NCBI GenBank assembly: GCA_022843845.1
Contig: JALHMW010000009.1
Coordinates: 104,582 to 168,581 of the forward strand
Length of the DNA: 64,000 nucleotides
Source: Archangium sp.
GTDB lineage: Bacteria; Myxococcota; Myxococcia; Myxococcales; Myxococcaceae
Reading direction: 5' to 3'
Made by a program: the position numbers and the translations under genes. The notes beneath the pieces were generated by a model. That model was not told the origin of the DNA. It saw nothing but the letters and a program-made list of their open reading frames with translations, and made no database searches. Of the stretch, positions 7,796-17,373 are shown piece by piece. Position 1 is the first letter of the stretch. Every line of letters starts with the position of its first letter.

Positions 7796-9442
7796 CTAGC
7801 GGAAGAGCTTCGTGATGTCGTTCTTGAACACCAGCACCAGCAGCATGGCGATGACGACGAGCCCGAACATGTTGGCGTACTCGCGCACGCGGAGCGGAAT
7901 CGGGCGCCGGCGAATGCCCTCCCAGAAGGCCGCCAGCAGCGCGAAGCCGTCGAAGATGGGAATCGGCAGCAGGTTGACGAGGCCGAGGTTCACCGACACC
8001 AGCGCCATGTTCATCAGGTACGTGTCGAGGCCGGCTTCGGCGCTCTTGGTGGCGACCTGGAAGACGGCGATGGGGCCACCGACGGCATCGAGCGGCACGC
8101 CTCCGGTGAAGAGCTTCACGATGACGAGCGTGATGGTGCGAATCGCCTTCGGCACTTCTTTCACCGCCAGCACGATGGCCTGCTGGGGCCCGACGTAGAT
8201 GGTCTTCGTCTCGGGCGGCGTCGGGTCGGCGACGAGTGAGAAGAACGGCGAGGTGCCGAACACCAGCGTCTTCCGCTCGTTCTTGAAGTCGTCGTACGAG
8301 ATCTCCTGCTTGCGCTGCACCTGCGCGGTCTTCAACTCCGGCCCACTCTGCCAGGTGAGCTTGAAGGGCCTGTCCTCCTGGGCCTTCAGCTTGATGTTGT
8401 AGAGGAAGTACGACTTCACGACGGCGTCGTTGACCGAGACGAACCGATCGCCACGCTTGAGCCCCGCCGTGTCGGCCGCGCTGCCAGGGAGCACGGAGCC
8501 GATGTACAGATCGCTCCCTTCCGCGCCGAGCGCCGCGTAGCCCTCGCCGGGCTGCTTCTCGAGCGTGAAGGTGGAGATCTTCGGCGTGGTGAACGACGCG
8601 CCGCCGACGGTGCCGCTCTCGAGGCGAACGATCTGTAGCGTGAGCGCTCCCGACAGCTTCTCGAGCACCTGGTTGAGCTGCACCTCGTCGCCGGTCGGCT
8701 GACCGTTGATGCTCATGATGCGATCGAACGTGCGCAGCCCGGCTTGCTCCGCGATCGAACCAGCGGGGACGCCCAGCACCGGAGCCGAGGCCTGCGCGCT
8801 GATGCCCAACATGCCACGGCGGGTCTTCTCGATCGGGTTCGACTCGTCGACCGTGACGACGGGGTCGAGCTGGAAGGTCAGCTCCTGCTCGCCGCGCTTC
8901 ACCGAGATGGGGATGGCGGAGGTCGCGCCGGCGATGGCGTCGGAGATCTCCTCGAAGCGGACGATCTCCACGCCGTTGACGCGGGTGATCAAGTCGCCCG
9001 GCTTGATGCCCGCGATGGCCGCCGGCATGTCGGGCGCGACGCCACCGACGCGCGGCGTGAGGTACGTCGTCTCTCCCAGCAGCGCGAAGAAGTACGCGAA
9101 CACGGGGAAGATGAGGTTGAAGGCCGGGCCCGCCGCCATGATGATCGCCCGCTTCCACCACGGGGCTGCATACAGGCCGCGCGCGCGATCGGGGTCGTCG
9201 AGGTCGTGCTCCTCGCCCGGATAGTCGCCGTGCATCTTCACGTAGCCGCCCAGCGGCACCCACGCGACCTGGTACTCGGTCTCCCCGCGCTTGAAGCCGA
9301 AGATGCGCGGCCCGAACCCGACGGAGAACTTCACGACCTTCACGCCCGCCCACTTCGCCGCCAGGAAGTGCCCGAGCTCGTGCACCGTCACCAGCACGCC
9401 GAGGAAGACGATGAAGACGATGGCTTGTTGGGGGCCGGACAT
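7796..9442 (-). CDS. rseP: RseP-like site-2 (M50) intramembrane metalloprotease with three PDZ domains
   Basis: 548 residues. HELGH at 21-25 in the first membrane segment is the zinc site, and NLLPIPIFDG (490-499) supplies the third ligand. Between them are three PDZ-like modules, at about 115-190, 222-275 and 306-365, each with a GL/GI-K-x-GD or equivalent core. Escherichia coli RseP has two PDZ domains and about 450 residues, so this protein carries an extra module. The family cleaves anti-sigma factors and remnant signal peptides in the inner membrane. It precedes tsaB and follows the VWA-lipoprotein gene. Confidence 0.93.
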   Translation of the reverse strand: MSGPQQAIVFIVFLGVLVTVHELGHFLAAKWAGVKVVKFSVGFGPRIFGFKRGETEYQVAWVPLGGYVKMHGDYPGEEHDLDDPDRARGLYAAPWWKRAIIMAAGPAFNLIFPVFAYFFALLGETTYLTPRVGGVAPDMPAAIAGIKPGDLITRVNGVEIVRFEEISDAIAGATSAIPISVKRGEQELTFQLDPVVTVDESNPIEKTRRGMLGISAQASAPVLGVPAGSIAEQAGLRTFDRIMSINGQPTGDEVQLNQVLEKLSGALTLQIVRLESGTVGGASFTTPKISTFTLEKQPGEGYAALGAEGSDLYIGSVLPGSAADTAGLKRGDRFVSVNDAVVKSYFLYNIKLKAQEDRPFKLTWQSGPELKTAQVQRKQEISYDDFKNERKTLVFGTSPFFSLVADPTPPETKTIYVGPQQAIVLAVKEVPKAIRTITLVIVKLFTGGVPLDAVGGPIAVFQVATKSAEAGLDTYLMNMALVSVNLGLVNLLPIPIFDGFALLAAFWEGIRRRPIPLRVREYANMFGLVVIAMLLVLVFKNDITKLFR

Positions 9443-9561
9443 GTGCGGGGGACGTTAACCAACGAAGGCCGTCAGCGCACCCCGCCCGACAGGAGAACAG
9501 GCTGTGTTCGGCGCACTGCAGCCGACACGGCGGCTTGTACGGGCTTTCGCGTCGTCCGCGG

Positions 9562-10719
9562 TCAGGGGCAGCGGACCACGGCTTCGCCCACACGCGCGGG
9601 GTTCACGAGTTGCGAGGCACACGCCAGCCCTCGGAGCGCCAGCTCGCCGTTCTCCCGGTCGACCCAGCTCCATCCGTTCACCGCGTCGCGAGAAACGGGT
9701 GCGCCGCCGACCAGCACGTCGATGCCGTCGTCGCGTGCTGGCACCGACGGCGTGATGAACGAGCAGCGCAGCATTCGGTCGCGCACCTCAGTCAGGTGCT
9801 CGCCAAAGGCCTGACCGGAGCCCGCGCGAAGGTACCGCCGGCCGTCGGCCATGGTGCGCGCGTGGCCGCCCACTTCGGCGAACGCGTTCAGCACCGGGCC
9901 GAGCCCCGCGTCGGCGGTGTCGAGCCCGATGACCCACGTGGGAATGCCCTGTGACGCGACGTCGGCGATGCGCGCGCCCGTTCGGACGTGGTCGAGACAG
10001 TCTTTTGGCAAGCAGTTCCGCTTTTCGCAGCGACACCTGGTCGGATCGAGCCGGTTGTTGCAGGTGGGAAAGCCGTCGGTGACGAGCACCAGTTGCCGAG
10101 CTGTGTTCGATGCCCTGCGGAGCGCGAGTTGTTGGCCAGCGTACGAGAGTGTCTCTGCTGTCGGGCTGTCGCCACTACTCCCGCCGAGATACCTCAGGAC
10201 CTTCTCGAGTTGACCGCGTGCTGGCGGAACGTAGCCCGCAGTGATGACATCGCATTCGTTCCCTGACGGAAACGCGATGCTGCCGAGCTCCATCCAGGGG
10301 TCCCAGCTGGGCAGCACGTTCTGCAGCGCGCCACGCACCGCGTCCGCCTTGGTCGGCGCGTCCGTGAACGGCTCTGCCATCGAGCCAGAGCCGTCGACCA
10401 CGAGCACCACGACTGGCACGGGCCGAATCAGCGCGGAGCGCCCTGGGATGCACCGCTTGGGAGACCAGGGGCCCGGGTCGACCTGCCCGCCATCGAAGCC
10501 GGCGTCGCGCCCCGCATCGATGGGGCTGGTGTCGATGCCCGCGTCGCGGAGCCCGGCATCGTCTCGTCGCCCGGCATCGTCTCGTGGCCCGGCATCGGAA
10601 GTGCCTGCATCAAGAACGAACATCGCTGGCGTCGGCACGAGGTCGGTTCGCCCGCATGCCATCAGCAGCGTCAGGCCGAGCACCCTTTGTGTCACGGCGA
10701 GCCGAAGTCTTAGCCTCAC
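9562..10719 (-). CDS. VWA-domain lipoprotein with Asp-Ala-Gly-rich linker
   Basis: The GTG at 10719 gives an Arg-rich n-region followed by a lipobox (LTLLMAC), 385 residues in all; a TTG at 10758 is also in frame. After the Cys comes a low-complexity linker with repeated DAG and DDAG units, then a von Willebrand A domain beginning at VVLVVDGSGSM, which carries the DxSxS metal site. A Cys-rich insertion (CNN..CRCEKRNC) and a Ser/Thr-rich tail follow. VWA lipoproteins generally bind proteins through the metal site. It interrupts the otherwise canonical cdsA-to-rseP neighbourhood. Confidence 0.8.
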   Translation of the reverse strand: MRLRLRLAVTQRVLGLTLLMACGRTDLVPTPAMFVLDAGTSDAGPRDDAGRRDDAGLRDAGIDTSPIDAGRDAGFDGGQVDPGPWSPKRCIPGRSALIRPVPVVVLVVDGSGSMAEPFTDAPTKADAVRGALQNVLPSWDPWMELGSIAFPSGNECDVITAGYVPPARGQLEKVLRYLGGSSGDSPTAETLSYAGQQLALRRASNTARQLVLVTDGFPTCNNRLDPTRCRCEKRNCLPKDCLDHVRTGARIADVASQGIPTWVIGLDTADAGLGPVLNAFAEVGGHARTMADGRRYLRAGSGQAFGEHLTEVRDRMLRCSFITPSVPARDDGIDVLVGGAPVSRDAVNGWSWVDRENGELALRGLACASQLVNPARVGEAVVRCP

Positions 10720-10784
10720 GGTCCTCGCTACCAGACACTGAGGGCTCGATTCATTCAAGGCCGGCGACTGTGCACCCCTCGGCC

Positions 10785-11969
10785 TCAGGCTGATGGGCCG
10801 GCGTACGTCCGCTTGTGCGCGTCGACCCCGAGGAAGCGGAAGCCGTCACCTGCGACGGTCTCCATGGTCTTCTCGTCGGTCGCCTCCCGCGCCCGCATGA
10901 TGGCCTCGTAGTCCTCGATCGTCAGCTTGCGGCGGGCGTCGAGCAGGGCCTGCAGCTGCAACGCCTGAACGCGGGCCTGCGCCCCGGCGACGACGTGCCC
11001 TTCGAAGAACTCGGCGCACGAGCCGCTGCCGTAGCTGAACAGGCCGATGCGCTGGCCATCGAGGTCGCGCGTGGACGTCGACAGCAGCGACGCGAGGGCG
11101 AGGTAGAGCGAGCCGGTGTAGATGTTGCCGACCTGCGCCGGCAAGGCGAGCGAGGCCGACACCTGGGCGTCGAAGCTCGCGTCTGGAGCCGCATCGCCGT
11201 CGATGGAGCGCAGCTGCCGGTGCGCCTTGCGCGCCATCTTCCCGTAGGGCACATGGTAGGCGAGCGCCGCGAAGTCGTCCGCCGTCACGCCGGGGGCGAG
11301 CTCCCGGAAGTGCTTGTACGCGCCCGAGATCGCGTCGAGGTAGCACTGCACCGAGTAGTGGCCGTCGACGAACGCGTCCTTCGAGTAGAGCGGCCGCCAG
11401 AAGTCGTGCACGTCGGCAGCGAACTGGCCGGTGCGTGAGGGGTCGAGCTCGAGCAGTCGGGGGTTCTCCGAGACGAGCAACGCCACCGCGCCGGCGCCCT
11501 GGGTCGGCTCGCCCGGGGTCTTCAGCCCGTAGCGCGCGATGTCGCTGCAGACGACGAGGGCCTTGCGGCCGTTGGCGCTCCCCGAGCGGATCCAGTCGAG
11601 CGCCATCATCAGCGCCGCGGTGCCGCCGTAACAGGCGTGTTTGGTCTCGAAGACGCGGCAGCGCGAGCCAATGCCCAGCAGCCCCTGCACGAACGACGAC
11701 ACCGGCTTGGAGTGATCGACCCCCGTCTCGGTGCCGACGACCAGCATGCCGATCTCATCGGGCTTCGCTCCGGCTGAGGTCATGGCCATCTGGGCCGCCC
11801 GCGCCGCGAGCGTCACCGTGTCTTCGTCGATCGGCGCGACGCCCATACGCCAGGTGCCGATGCCGTCGAGGTACTTCGAAGGGGCGACGCCGCGCGCCTT
11901 CGCCAGCACCTCGAGGTCGATGCACAGCGCGGGGACCGAGACGCCGATGGCGTCGATGCCGACCTTCAT
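10785..11969 (-). CDS. mvaS: Hydroxymethylglutaryl-CoA synthase
   Basis: 394 residues, the usual size for bacterial HMG-CoA synthase. Catalytic Cys113 is in KHACYGG, general base Glu81 in GTETGVD, and the acetoacetyl-CoA-binding His is in AYHVPYGKM. The enzyme condenses acetyl-CoA with acetoacetyl-CoA in the mevalonate route to isoprenoids. A textbook AGGAG site lies seven bases before the ATG. It sits two genes after uppS and just after cdsA, both on the same strand. In many bacteria dxr, a gene of the alternative isoprenoid pathway, occupies a place in this cluster. Confidence 0.95.
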   Translation of the reverse strand: MKVGIDAIGVSVPALCIDLEVLAKARGVAPSKYLDGIGTWRMGVAPIDEDTVTLAARAAQMAMTSAGAKPDEIGMLVVGTETGVDHSKPVSSFVQGLLGIGSRCRVFETKHACYGGTAALMMALDWIRSGSANGRKALVVCSDIARYGLKTPGEPTQGAGAVALLVSENPRLLELDPSRTGQFAADVHDFWRPLYSKDAFVDGHYSVQCYLDAISGAYKHFRELAPGVTADDFAALAYHVPYGKMARKAHRQLRSIDGDAAPDASFDAQVSASLALPAQVGNIYTGSLYLALASLLSTSTRDLDGQRIGLFSYGSGSCAEFFEGHVVAGAQARVQALQLQALLDARRKLTIEDYEAIMRAREATDEKTMETVAGDGFRFLGVDAHKRTYAGPSA

Positions 11970-12005
11970 GAAAGGACTCCTCTCGAGCTGCAGTGGCCAA
12001 CCGTA

Positions 12006-12026
12006 GAGCAGGCGCGACGCCTGCTC
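12006..12026 (-). terminator. Hairpin between cdsA and mvaS
   Basis: Perfect 9-bp inverted repeat (GAGCAGGCG / CGCCTGCTC) with a three-base loop, placed 54 bp after the cdsA stop and 37 bp before the mvaS start. No clear T-run follows on the minus strand, so it may be a weak terminator or an RNA-stability element. Confidence 0.45.
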
Positions 12027-12079
12027 CCAGACAGGTCAACGGACGAGGGCGGTCCAGTGTTTCACCGGACCACCGGCGC

Positions 12080-12907
12080 TCACCCCATGTTGGGTCGCAT
12101 GAACTGGACGTAGAGCAGCACCATCGGGGCGTTGAAGATGAGGGCGTCAATTCGGTCGAGCATGCCGCCGTGGCCGGGAATGATGTTGCCCGAGTCCTTC
12201 ACGCCATACGCGCGCTTGAGCATCGACTCGCACAGGTCGCCCGCAGGCCCGAGCAGGCTGCCGCAGACGCCGAGGAAGATGCAGTCGGTGATGGTGAGGA
12301 ACGGCGCGAAGAACTGACGCTGCACGAACATGAAGCCGATGGCGCCGACGAAGCCGCCGAAGAAGCCTTCCCAGCTCTTCGACGGGCTGACCTCGGGGTA
12401 GAGCTTGTGTTTGCCGAGGAAGCGCCCGAAGAAATACGCGGCCGTGTCGTTGCCCCACGTGATGACGAGCGCCGCGACGACCCACCAGACCCCCTCGTCG
12501 AGGTTGCGAATCGCCATCAAGGCCGTCAACCCACCGTGGCCGTAGATGAACGCAGTGAGGATCTGCGCGGTGCGCTGCGGGCCCTCCTGCAACGGGCCGT
12601 TGAGCAGGTGCCAGAGCCAGCCAGCGAAGAGGACGACGCCGGTCGCGCCAGAGATCAACGCCGTGGCCTCGGTGGGCCGCCACGCCACGATCAGCGGCAT
12701 CGCGCCTGCAGAGAGGACGGTGCCCCACCCGAGCGGGTTGAGCTCCTTCATGGTGATCAGCAGGTACTCGCGAGCACACGCAGCGGCCGCGAAGCCCAAC
12801 AGCGCTGCGCTGTAGTAGCCACCGCGGTACAGGAGGTAGAGGACGATCGGCAGCAGCACGATGGCGCTGACCACCCTCAGCAGCAGGTTCCTGTTCTTCT
12901 CACTCAC
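12080..12907 (-). CDS. cdsA: Phosphatidate cytidylyltransferase
   Basis: 275 residues from a GTG at 12907, four bases after the uppS stop; longer in-frame starts lie inside uppS and would add a non-homologous leader. It has about eight membrane segments and the family signature near the C-terminus (KDSGNIIPGHGGMLDRID). It makes CDP-diacylglycerol from phosphatidate and CTP at the inner membrane. Order and spacing with uppS match the conserved uppS-cdsA pair. Confidence 0.95.
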   Translation of the reverse strand: MSEKNRNLLLRVVSAIVLLPIVLYLLYRGGYYSAALLGFAAAACAREYLLITMKELNPLGWGTVLSAGAMPLIVAWRPTEATALISGATGVVLFAGWLWHLLNGPLQEGPQRTAQILTAFIYGHGGLTALMAIRNLDEGVWWVVAALVITWGNDTAAYFFGRFLGKHKLYPEVSPSKSWEGFFGGFVGAIGFMFVQRQFFAPFLTITDCIFLGVCGSLLGPAGDLCESMLKRAYGVKDSGNIIPGHGGMLDRIDALIFNAPMVLLYVQFMRPNMG

Positions 12908-12911
12908 GCGT

Positions 12912-13676
12912 TCACGTCCCGGCCCGACGCAGCTGTGCTCCGGTGAGTCCGAAGCGGCGCTCGCGCGTCTGGAAATGCAGCAGCGCCTCGGCGAACTCCC
13001 TCGCTCGGAAATCGGGCCAGGCGATGGGGCTGAAGAGGAACTCGCTGTAGGCGGTCTGCCAGAGCAGGAAGTTCGACAGCCGCTGCTCACCGCTGGAGCG
13101 GATCACGAGATCGACCGGCGGCAGATCGTGCGTCCACAGCGCTCCGGCGACGGTCTCTTCGGTGATGTCGTCGAGCGAGAGCGCGCCGCTGGCCACCTTC
13201 GCCGCGAGCGCGCGGACGCCCGACACGAGCTCTTCCCGGCCGCCGTACGAGAGGGCGAGCGTCAGCACGAGCCCCTGGTTCTTCGCGCTCTCGGTCCGCA
13301 GCGCGTCGAGCGGCTCCTTCACGTACTTCGGCAGCTTGTCGAGCTCGCCGATGGCGTTGAGCTTGATGCCGTTGTCCATGATCTCCTCGCGCTCTTTGAG
13401 GAGGTACTCGCGCAGCAGCTCCATCAGCCCGGCGACCTCATCGGGCGGCCGCGACCAGTTCTGGGACGAGAAGGCGTAGAGGGTGAGGGCCTTCAAGCCG
13501 ATGCGCCGCGCCGAGCGGGTCACCTCACGAACGCTGGTGGACCCCTCGCGGTGCCCTTCGAGCCGGGGCAACCCGCGGGACTCGGCCCAGCGGCCGTTAC
13601 CGTCCATGATGATGCCGACGTGCTTCGGCACCTCGCGCGCTTTGACCTGACTCTCGAGCTCTTCGATCGCGTTCAT
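12912..13676 (-). CDS. uppS: Isoprenyl (undecaprenyl) diphosphate synthase
   Basis: 254 residues from the ATG at 13676; the longer in-frame region upstream has no homology. The cis-prenyltransferase signature GIIMDGNGRWA is near the N-terminus, its Asp binding Mg-pyrophosphate, and the C-terminal block VIRSSGEQRLSNFLLWQ is present. The product is the C55 carrier lipid precursor for cell-wall and O-antigen synthesis. It heads the minus-strand operon with cdsA. The 168 bp to the divergent kinase gene must hold promoters for both. Confidence 0.95.
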   Translation of the reverse strand: MNAIEELESQVKAREVPKHVGIIMDGNGRWAESRGLPRLEGHREGSTSVREVTRSARRIGLKALTLYAFSSQNWSRPPDEVAGLMELLREYLLKEREEIMDNGIKLNAIGELDKLPKYVKEPLDALRTESAKNQGLVLTLALSYGGREELVSGVRALAAKVASGALSLDDITEETVAGALWTHDLPPVDLVIRSSGEQRLSNFLLWQTAYSEFLFSPIAWPDFRAREFAEALLHFQTRERRFGLTGAQLRRAGT

Positions 13677-13844
13677 GTCGTCTCGTGAGGCGCGCACCGT
13701 AGTCAGATGTGGCGGTCGCCTCAAAGCCTCCTCTGACACACAAACCACGTGACCTGAGTCAGCAGCCACGGAAGCTGGCTGAACGGTCGCAACCGGCAGT
13801 TGGTTAGACGAAGCGCGGGTTCTTCCCTAGGCTCCGCGCCGCGA

Positions 13845-15029
13845 ATGCCCCCCAAGGTGATCGGTCCCTACCGTGTGCTCGAGACGCTGGGGAGCGGTGG
13901 TGCTGGCACCGTGTACCGCGCGATCGATCGACGCACCGGTGACGACGCCGCGCTGAAGCTCCTCTCCACGGGGCCCGCCCTCGACCCACGCGCCACGCGC
14001 CGCCTCGCGCGTGAGTTCGAGACCCTGCAGAACCTCTCGCACCCGAACGTGGTGCGCGTCTACGACACCGGCGTCTTCCAGGGGTACCCGTACCTGGCGA
14101 TGGAGCTCGTCGAGGGGCTCACGCTGCGGCACTACCTGTCGCTGTCGGACGAAGATCTGAAGAGCGACCACGGCCTCGTGCGCGCCATCAGCCTGCACCG
14201 GCAGGCGATGAACACCGAGCGAGACCCCGACGCGAGCGTCGACGAGGCTGAAGAGAACGACGAAGACCCATCGGGGCTGTTCTCGCTCGCCACCTTCGGT
14301 GAAGAGCCGATCAGCGACGAGTTCTCGAGCTCGGCCAGCGACGACGAAGAGGAGTACGAGTCGGGGCCCGATTCGGTGAGGCGCTTCGCCGCGCTGGCCG
14401 ACGAGCCCGACACCAACAACGCGCTCACGGGCGAGAACGCCCTGCCCTTCGACGTGCCGGGCCCTGGCGAGCACCGGGCGATCGGCCTTCGGCCCAGTGA
14501 GGTCGAGCTCGCGGCGTTGAATCGTGGAGAGCGGGTCGGCCGGCTGAAGGACGCGATGCTCCAGCTCACCGAGGCGCTCGCGTACATTCATGGCCACGGG
14601 CTCATTCACCGCGATCTGAAGCCGACCAACGTGATGGTCGACGAGGATCGCACCGTGCGCCTGATGGACTTCGGCCTCGCCAAGTTCCTCGCCGACGACA
14701 GCGCGGTGACGGCTGACGGCCGGCTCGTCGGCACCTTCCGCTACATGGCGCCGGAGCAGGTGCTCGGAGAGCAGCTCGACGCGCGCACCGATCTCTATGG
14801 GCTCGGCGTCATCCTCTACGAGCTGCTCGCGGGTCGGCCTCCGTTCGAGGCGAAGACGCCGTACGAGCTCTGGCAGAAGGTGCTCGAGACCGAGCCGGCA
14901 TCCCTGGCCAGCATGAACCCGAAGGTCGACCGCACGCTGGCGCGGGTCGCGATGAAGCTGATTCGGAAAGAGCCTGGCGATCGCTTCCAGACGGCAGAAG
15001 AAGTCTATGAAGCGTTGTTGCAGGCATGA
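13845..15029 (+). CDS. Ser/Thr protein kinase with a large acidic insertion
   Basis: 394 residues from the ATG at 13845; a TTG 45 bp upstream is in frame but adds no homology. Kinase motifs in order: Gly-loop GSGGAGTVY (17-25), Lys38 in AALKLL, hinge near LAMELVEG (84-91), catalytic loop HRDLKPTN (255-262), DFG (275-277). A ~125-residue Asp/Glu/Ser-rich segment at about 103-228 separates the hinge from the helix before the catalytic loop, where most kinases have none. There is no transmembrane segment, so it is likely a soluble Hanks-type kinase. Its stop overlaps the next gene as ATGA. Confidence 0.92.
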   Translation: MPPKVIGPYRVLETLGSGGAGTVYRAIDRRTGDDAALKLLSTGPALDPRATRRLAREFETLQNLSHPNVVRVYDTGVFQGYPYLAMELVEGLTLRHYLSLSDEDLKSDHGLVRAISLHRQAMNTERDPDASVDEAEENDEDPSGLFSLATFGEEPISDEFSSSASDDEEEYESGPDSVRRFAALADEPDTNNALTGENALPFDVPGPGEHRAIGLRPSEVELAALNRGERVGRLKDAMLQLTEALAYIHGHGLIHRDLKPTNVMVDEDRTVRLMDFGLAKFLADDSAVTADGRLVGTFRYMAPEQVLGEQLDARTDLYGLGVILYELLAGRPPFEAKTPYELWQKVLETEPASLASMNPKVDRTLARVAMKLIRKEPGDRFQTAEEVYEALLQA

Positions 15030-15937
15030 GCACGACTCGTCACGAGCTGAAGGTTCCTCCCGAAGGCGCAGGCCAGCGCATCGACGTGTTCATCGGTGAG
15101 CAGCTGTCGTTGTCACGCAACCGGCTCAAGGCGTTGTTCGAGGCTGACGCGGTGCGGGTCGACGGGCGGCGCGCGAAGAAGGGCGTGAGCCTGGCCGCCG
15201 GGCAGACGGTGGTGGTCGAGGTGAACGACGCGCCGATCGGTGCGGTGGCCGACACGACGCAGACGCTCGTCGTGCTGTTCGAAGATGACGCGCTGATCGC
15301 GATCGACAAGCCCGCCGGGGTGCCGACGCAGCCCATCGATCCCGGAGAGACGGGCACGGTCGCGAACGCGCTGGTGGCGCGGTGGCCTGCGCTCGCGAGC
15401 GTCGGTGCTGATCCACGAGAGGCCGGGCTCTGTCACCGGCTCGACGTCGAAACCTCGGGGACGATGCTCGTCGCGAAGACGCCCGAGGTGTGGACGACGA
15501 TGCGCGCGGCGTTCAGCGAGTCTGGCGGCGTCGACAAGCGCTACCTCGCGCTGGTGCGTGGGCCGCTCGCCGATGAAGGAGAGATCGAGCTGCCGCTGGT
15601 GCACGCAGGCGATCACGTTCGGCCGGCCATCGAAGGTGAAGAGGCCCGGCCCGCGAAGTCGTCGTTCACGGTGCTGAAACGAAAGGGCGTCATCTCGCTG
15701 GTCGAGGTGCGGCTCTTCACGGGCGTGCTGCATCAGGTGCGGGCGCATCTGTCGGCCATCGGCGCGCCGATCATCGGAGACACGCGCTACGGCGGCCGCG
15801 CGGAGGCCGATCTCTCCCGGTTCTTCCTGCACGCCGCGTCGTTGACCTTCACGCACCCCGTGACGGCGGATGTAACGAAGGTCGAGAGCCCGTTGCCGCC
15901 GGAGCTGCAGCGCGTGCTCGAACGCCTGGTGCCTTGA
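15026..15937 (+). CDS. RluD-type 23S rRNA/tRNA pseudouridine synthase
   Basis: 303 residues. An N-terminal S4 RNA-binding domain (about 15-75) is followed by the pseudouridine synthase domain with the catalytic HRLDVETSG motif. RluA/RluD members isomerise uridines in rRNA or tRNA; the exact target cannot be told from sequence. It is translationally coupled to the kinase by a four-base ATGA overlap. Confidence 0.9.
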   Translation: MSTTRHELKVPPEGAGQRIDVFIGEQLSLSRNRLKALFEADAVRVDGRRAKKGVSLAAGQTVVVEVNDAPIGAVADTTQTLVVLFEDDALIAIDKPAGVPTQPIDPGETGTVANALVARWPALASVGADPREAGLCHRLDVETSGTMLVAKTPEVWTTMRAAFSESGGVDKRYLALVRGPLADEGEIELPLVHAGDHVRPAIEGEEARPAKSSFTVLKRKGVISLVEVRLFTGVLHQVRAHLSAIGAPIIGDTRYGGRAEADLSRFFLHAASLTFTHPVTADVTKVESPLPPELQRVLERLVP

Positions 15938-15972
15938 AGCGTCTGGCACCGTGACGGACACTTGCCGCTCAC

Positions 15973-17241
15973 GTGAGCTGGGAACGCGCCATCATTCACC
16001 TCGACATGGACGCGTTCTACGCGTCGGTCGAGCAGCGCGACAACCCCGACCTCAAGGGAAAGCCGGTGATCGTCGGCGGGCACCCACAGCGCGGCGTGGT
16101 GCTGGCGGCGTCGTACGAAGTGCGCCCGTTCGGGGTGCGCAGCGCGATGCCGATGGGGCGCGCGGTGAAGCTGGCGCCGAAGGCGATCGTGGTGCCTCCG
16201 CGGTTCGAGGCCTACGTCGACGCGAGCGAGGCGGTGTTCCGCATCTTCGAGCGATACACGCCGCTCATCGAGCCGCTGTCTCTCGACGAGGCGTTCCTCG
16301 ACGTGACGGGCTCGCAGGCGTTGTTCGGAGATCCGATTCTGCTCGCGCAGCGCATTCGGGCTGAGATCCGCGACGAGCTGCACCTGCCTGCGTCGGCCGG
16401 CATCGCCGAGGTGAAGTTCGTCGCGAAGATCGCTTCCGACTCCGGCAAGCCCGCTGGGCAGAAGGTCGTGCTCCCGGGCACGTCGAAGGAGTTCCTCGCG
16501 CCGCTGCCCGTGTCGCGCTTGTGGGGCGTGGGGCCGAAGACCGAGGAGCAGCTGCTCCGCCTGGGCCTCAAGACGATCGGTGACGTCGCCGCGAAGGATC
16601 TCGAGTGGCTGACCCGTCACCTCGGCGCGTCGGGCCAGCACTTCTGGGAGCTGTCGAACGCGATCGATCCACGCGCCGTCGTGCCCGATCGCGACGCGAA
16701 GAGCATCGGCGCGCAGGACACGTTCGAGGAGGATCTGCGCGGGGAAGAGGCGCTGTCTCCGCATCTGCATGGGCAGGCGCTGCGCGTCGGGCGGCGGTTG
16801 AGGAAGTCGGCCTTGAAGTGCCGGTGCGTGCAGCTGACGGTGAAGTACGACGACTTTCAGAGCATCACGCGGCGCAAGACGCTCGAGGTGCCGACCGATG
16901 ATGGGCAGGTGCTGTACCGCGAGGCGCGTGGGCTGCTGTCGAAGGTGGACCTGAGCCGGAAGATTCGTCTCACTGGCGTGTCGGCGCAGGAGCTGGTCGG
17001 AGCGGGTGAGCAGCTGGGGCTCTTCGCGCCCGAGGCGCCGCCGAAGAACGACAAGTTGAACCAGGCGCTCGACAAGATCGCCGCGAAGTTCGGGACGAAG
17101 GCCGTGGTGACGGCAGACCTCGCGGATGGCGACGCGTTCAGCCAACGCGACGGGTTCTATTCAGAAGAGAAGCAGGCCCGGGCGAAGGCCGCGCAGGCGT
17201 TGCCGAAGGATGCCGTGCGAGTGGTGCGCGACGACGAGTGA
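15973..17241 (+). CDS. dinB: DNA polymerase IV (Y-family)
   Basis: 422 residues from a GTG at 15973. Palm motifs include HLDMDAFYASVEQ near the N-terminus and SLDEAFLD about residue 100, which carry the metal-binding acidic residues. A helix-hairpin-helix (RLWGVGPKTEEQLLRLG) and the little-finger domain follow. It performs error-prone bypass synthesis at stalled forks. It has a ~60-residue tail beyond the little finger without a clear beta-clamp motif. It follows the pseudouridine synthase by 35 bp. Confidence 0.95.
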   Translation: MSWERAIIHLDMDAFYASVEQRDNPDLKGKPVIVGGHPQRGVVLAASYEVRPFGVRSAMPMGRAVKLAPKAIVVPPRFEAYVDASEAVFRIFERYTPLIEPLSLDEAFLDVTGSQALFGDPILLAQRIRAEIRDELHLPASAGIAEVKFVAKIASDSGKPAGQKVVLPGTSKEFLAPLPVSRLWGVGPKTEEQLLRLGLKTIGDVAAKDLEWLTRHLGASGQHFWELSNAIDPRAVVPDRDAKSIGAQDTFEEDLRGEEALSPHLHGQALRVGRRLRKSALKCRCVQLTVKYDDFQSITRRKTLEVPTDDGQVLYREARGLLSKVDLSRKIRLTGVSAQELVGAGEQLGLFAPEAPPKNDKLNQALDKIAAKFGTKAVVTADLADGDAFSQRDGFYSEEKQARAKAAQALPKDAVRVVRDDE

Positions 17242-17373
17242 GCGCGGCACGTGCGGCGAACAGCTGCTCTTGAGCGAGCGGGCTGGTCGAGGGCGCTCCG
17301 AAGCCTCGAGTGCAACAGGTCGCGGGGAATCAGGCCGCCTCGGTGATCGACTCGACCGTTCAGGTCGAGGGAG

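Noticed and set aside
15787..17145. 452-codon frame antisense to dinB
   Set aside because: Same reason: shadow of a conserved gene, Arg/His-rich with no motif.
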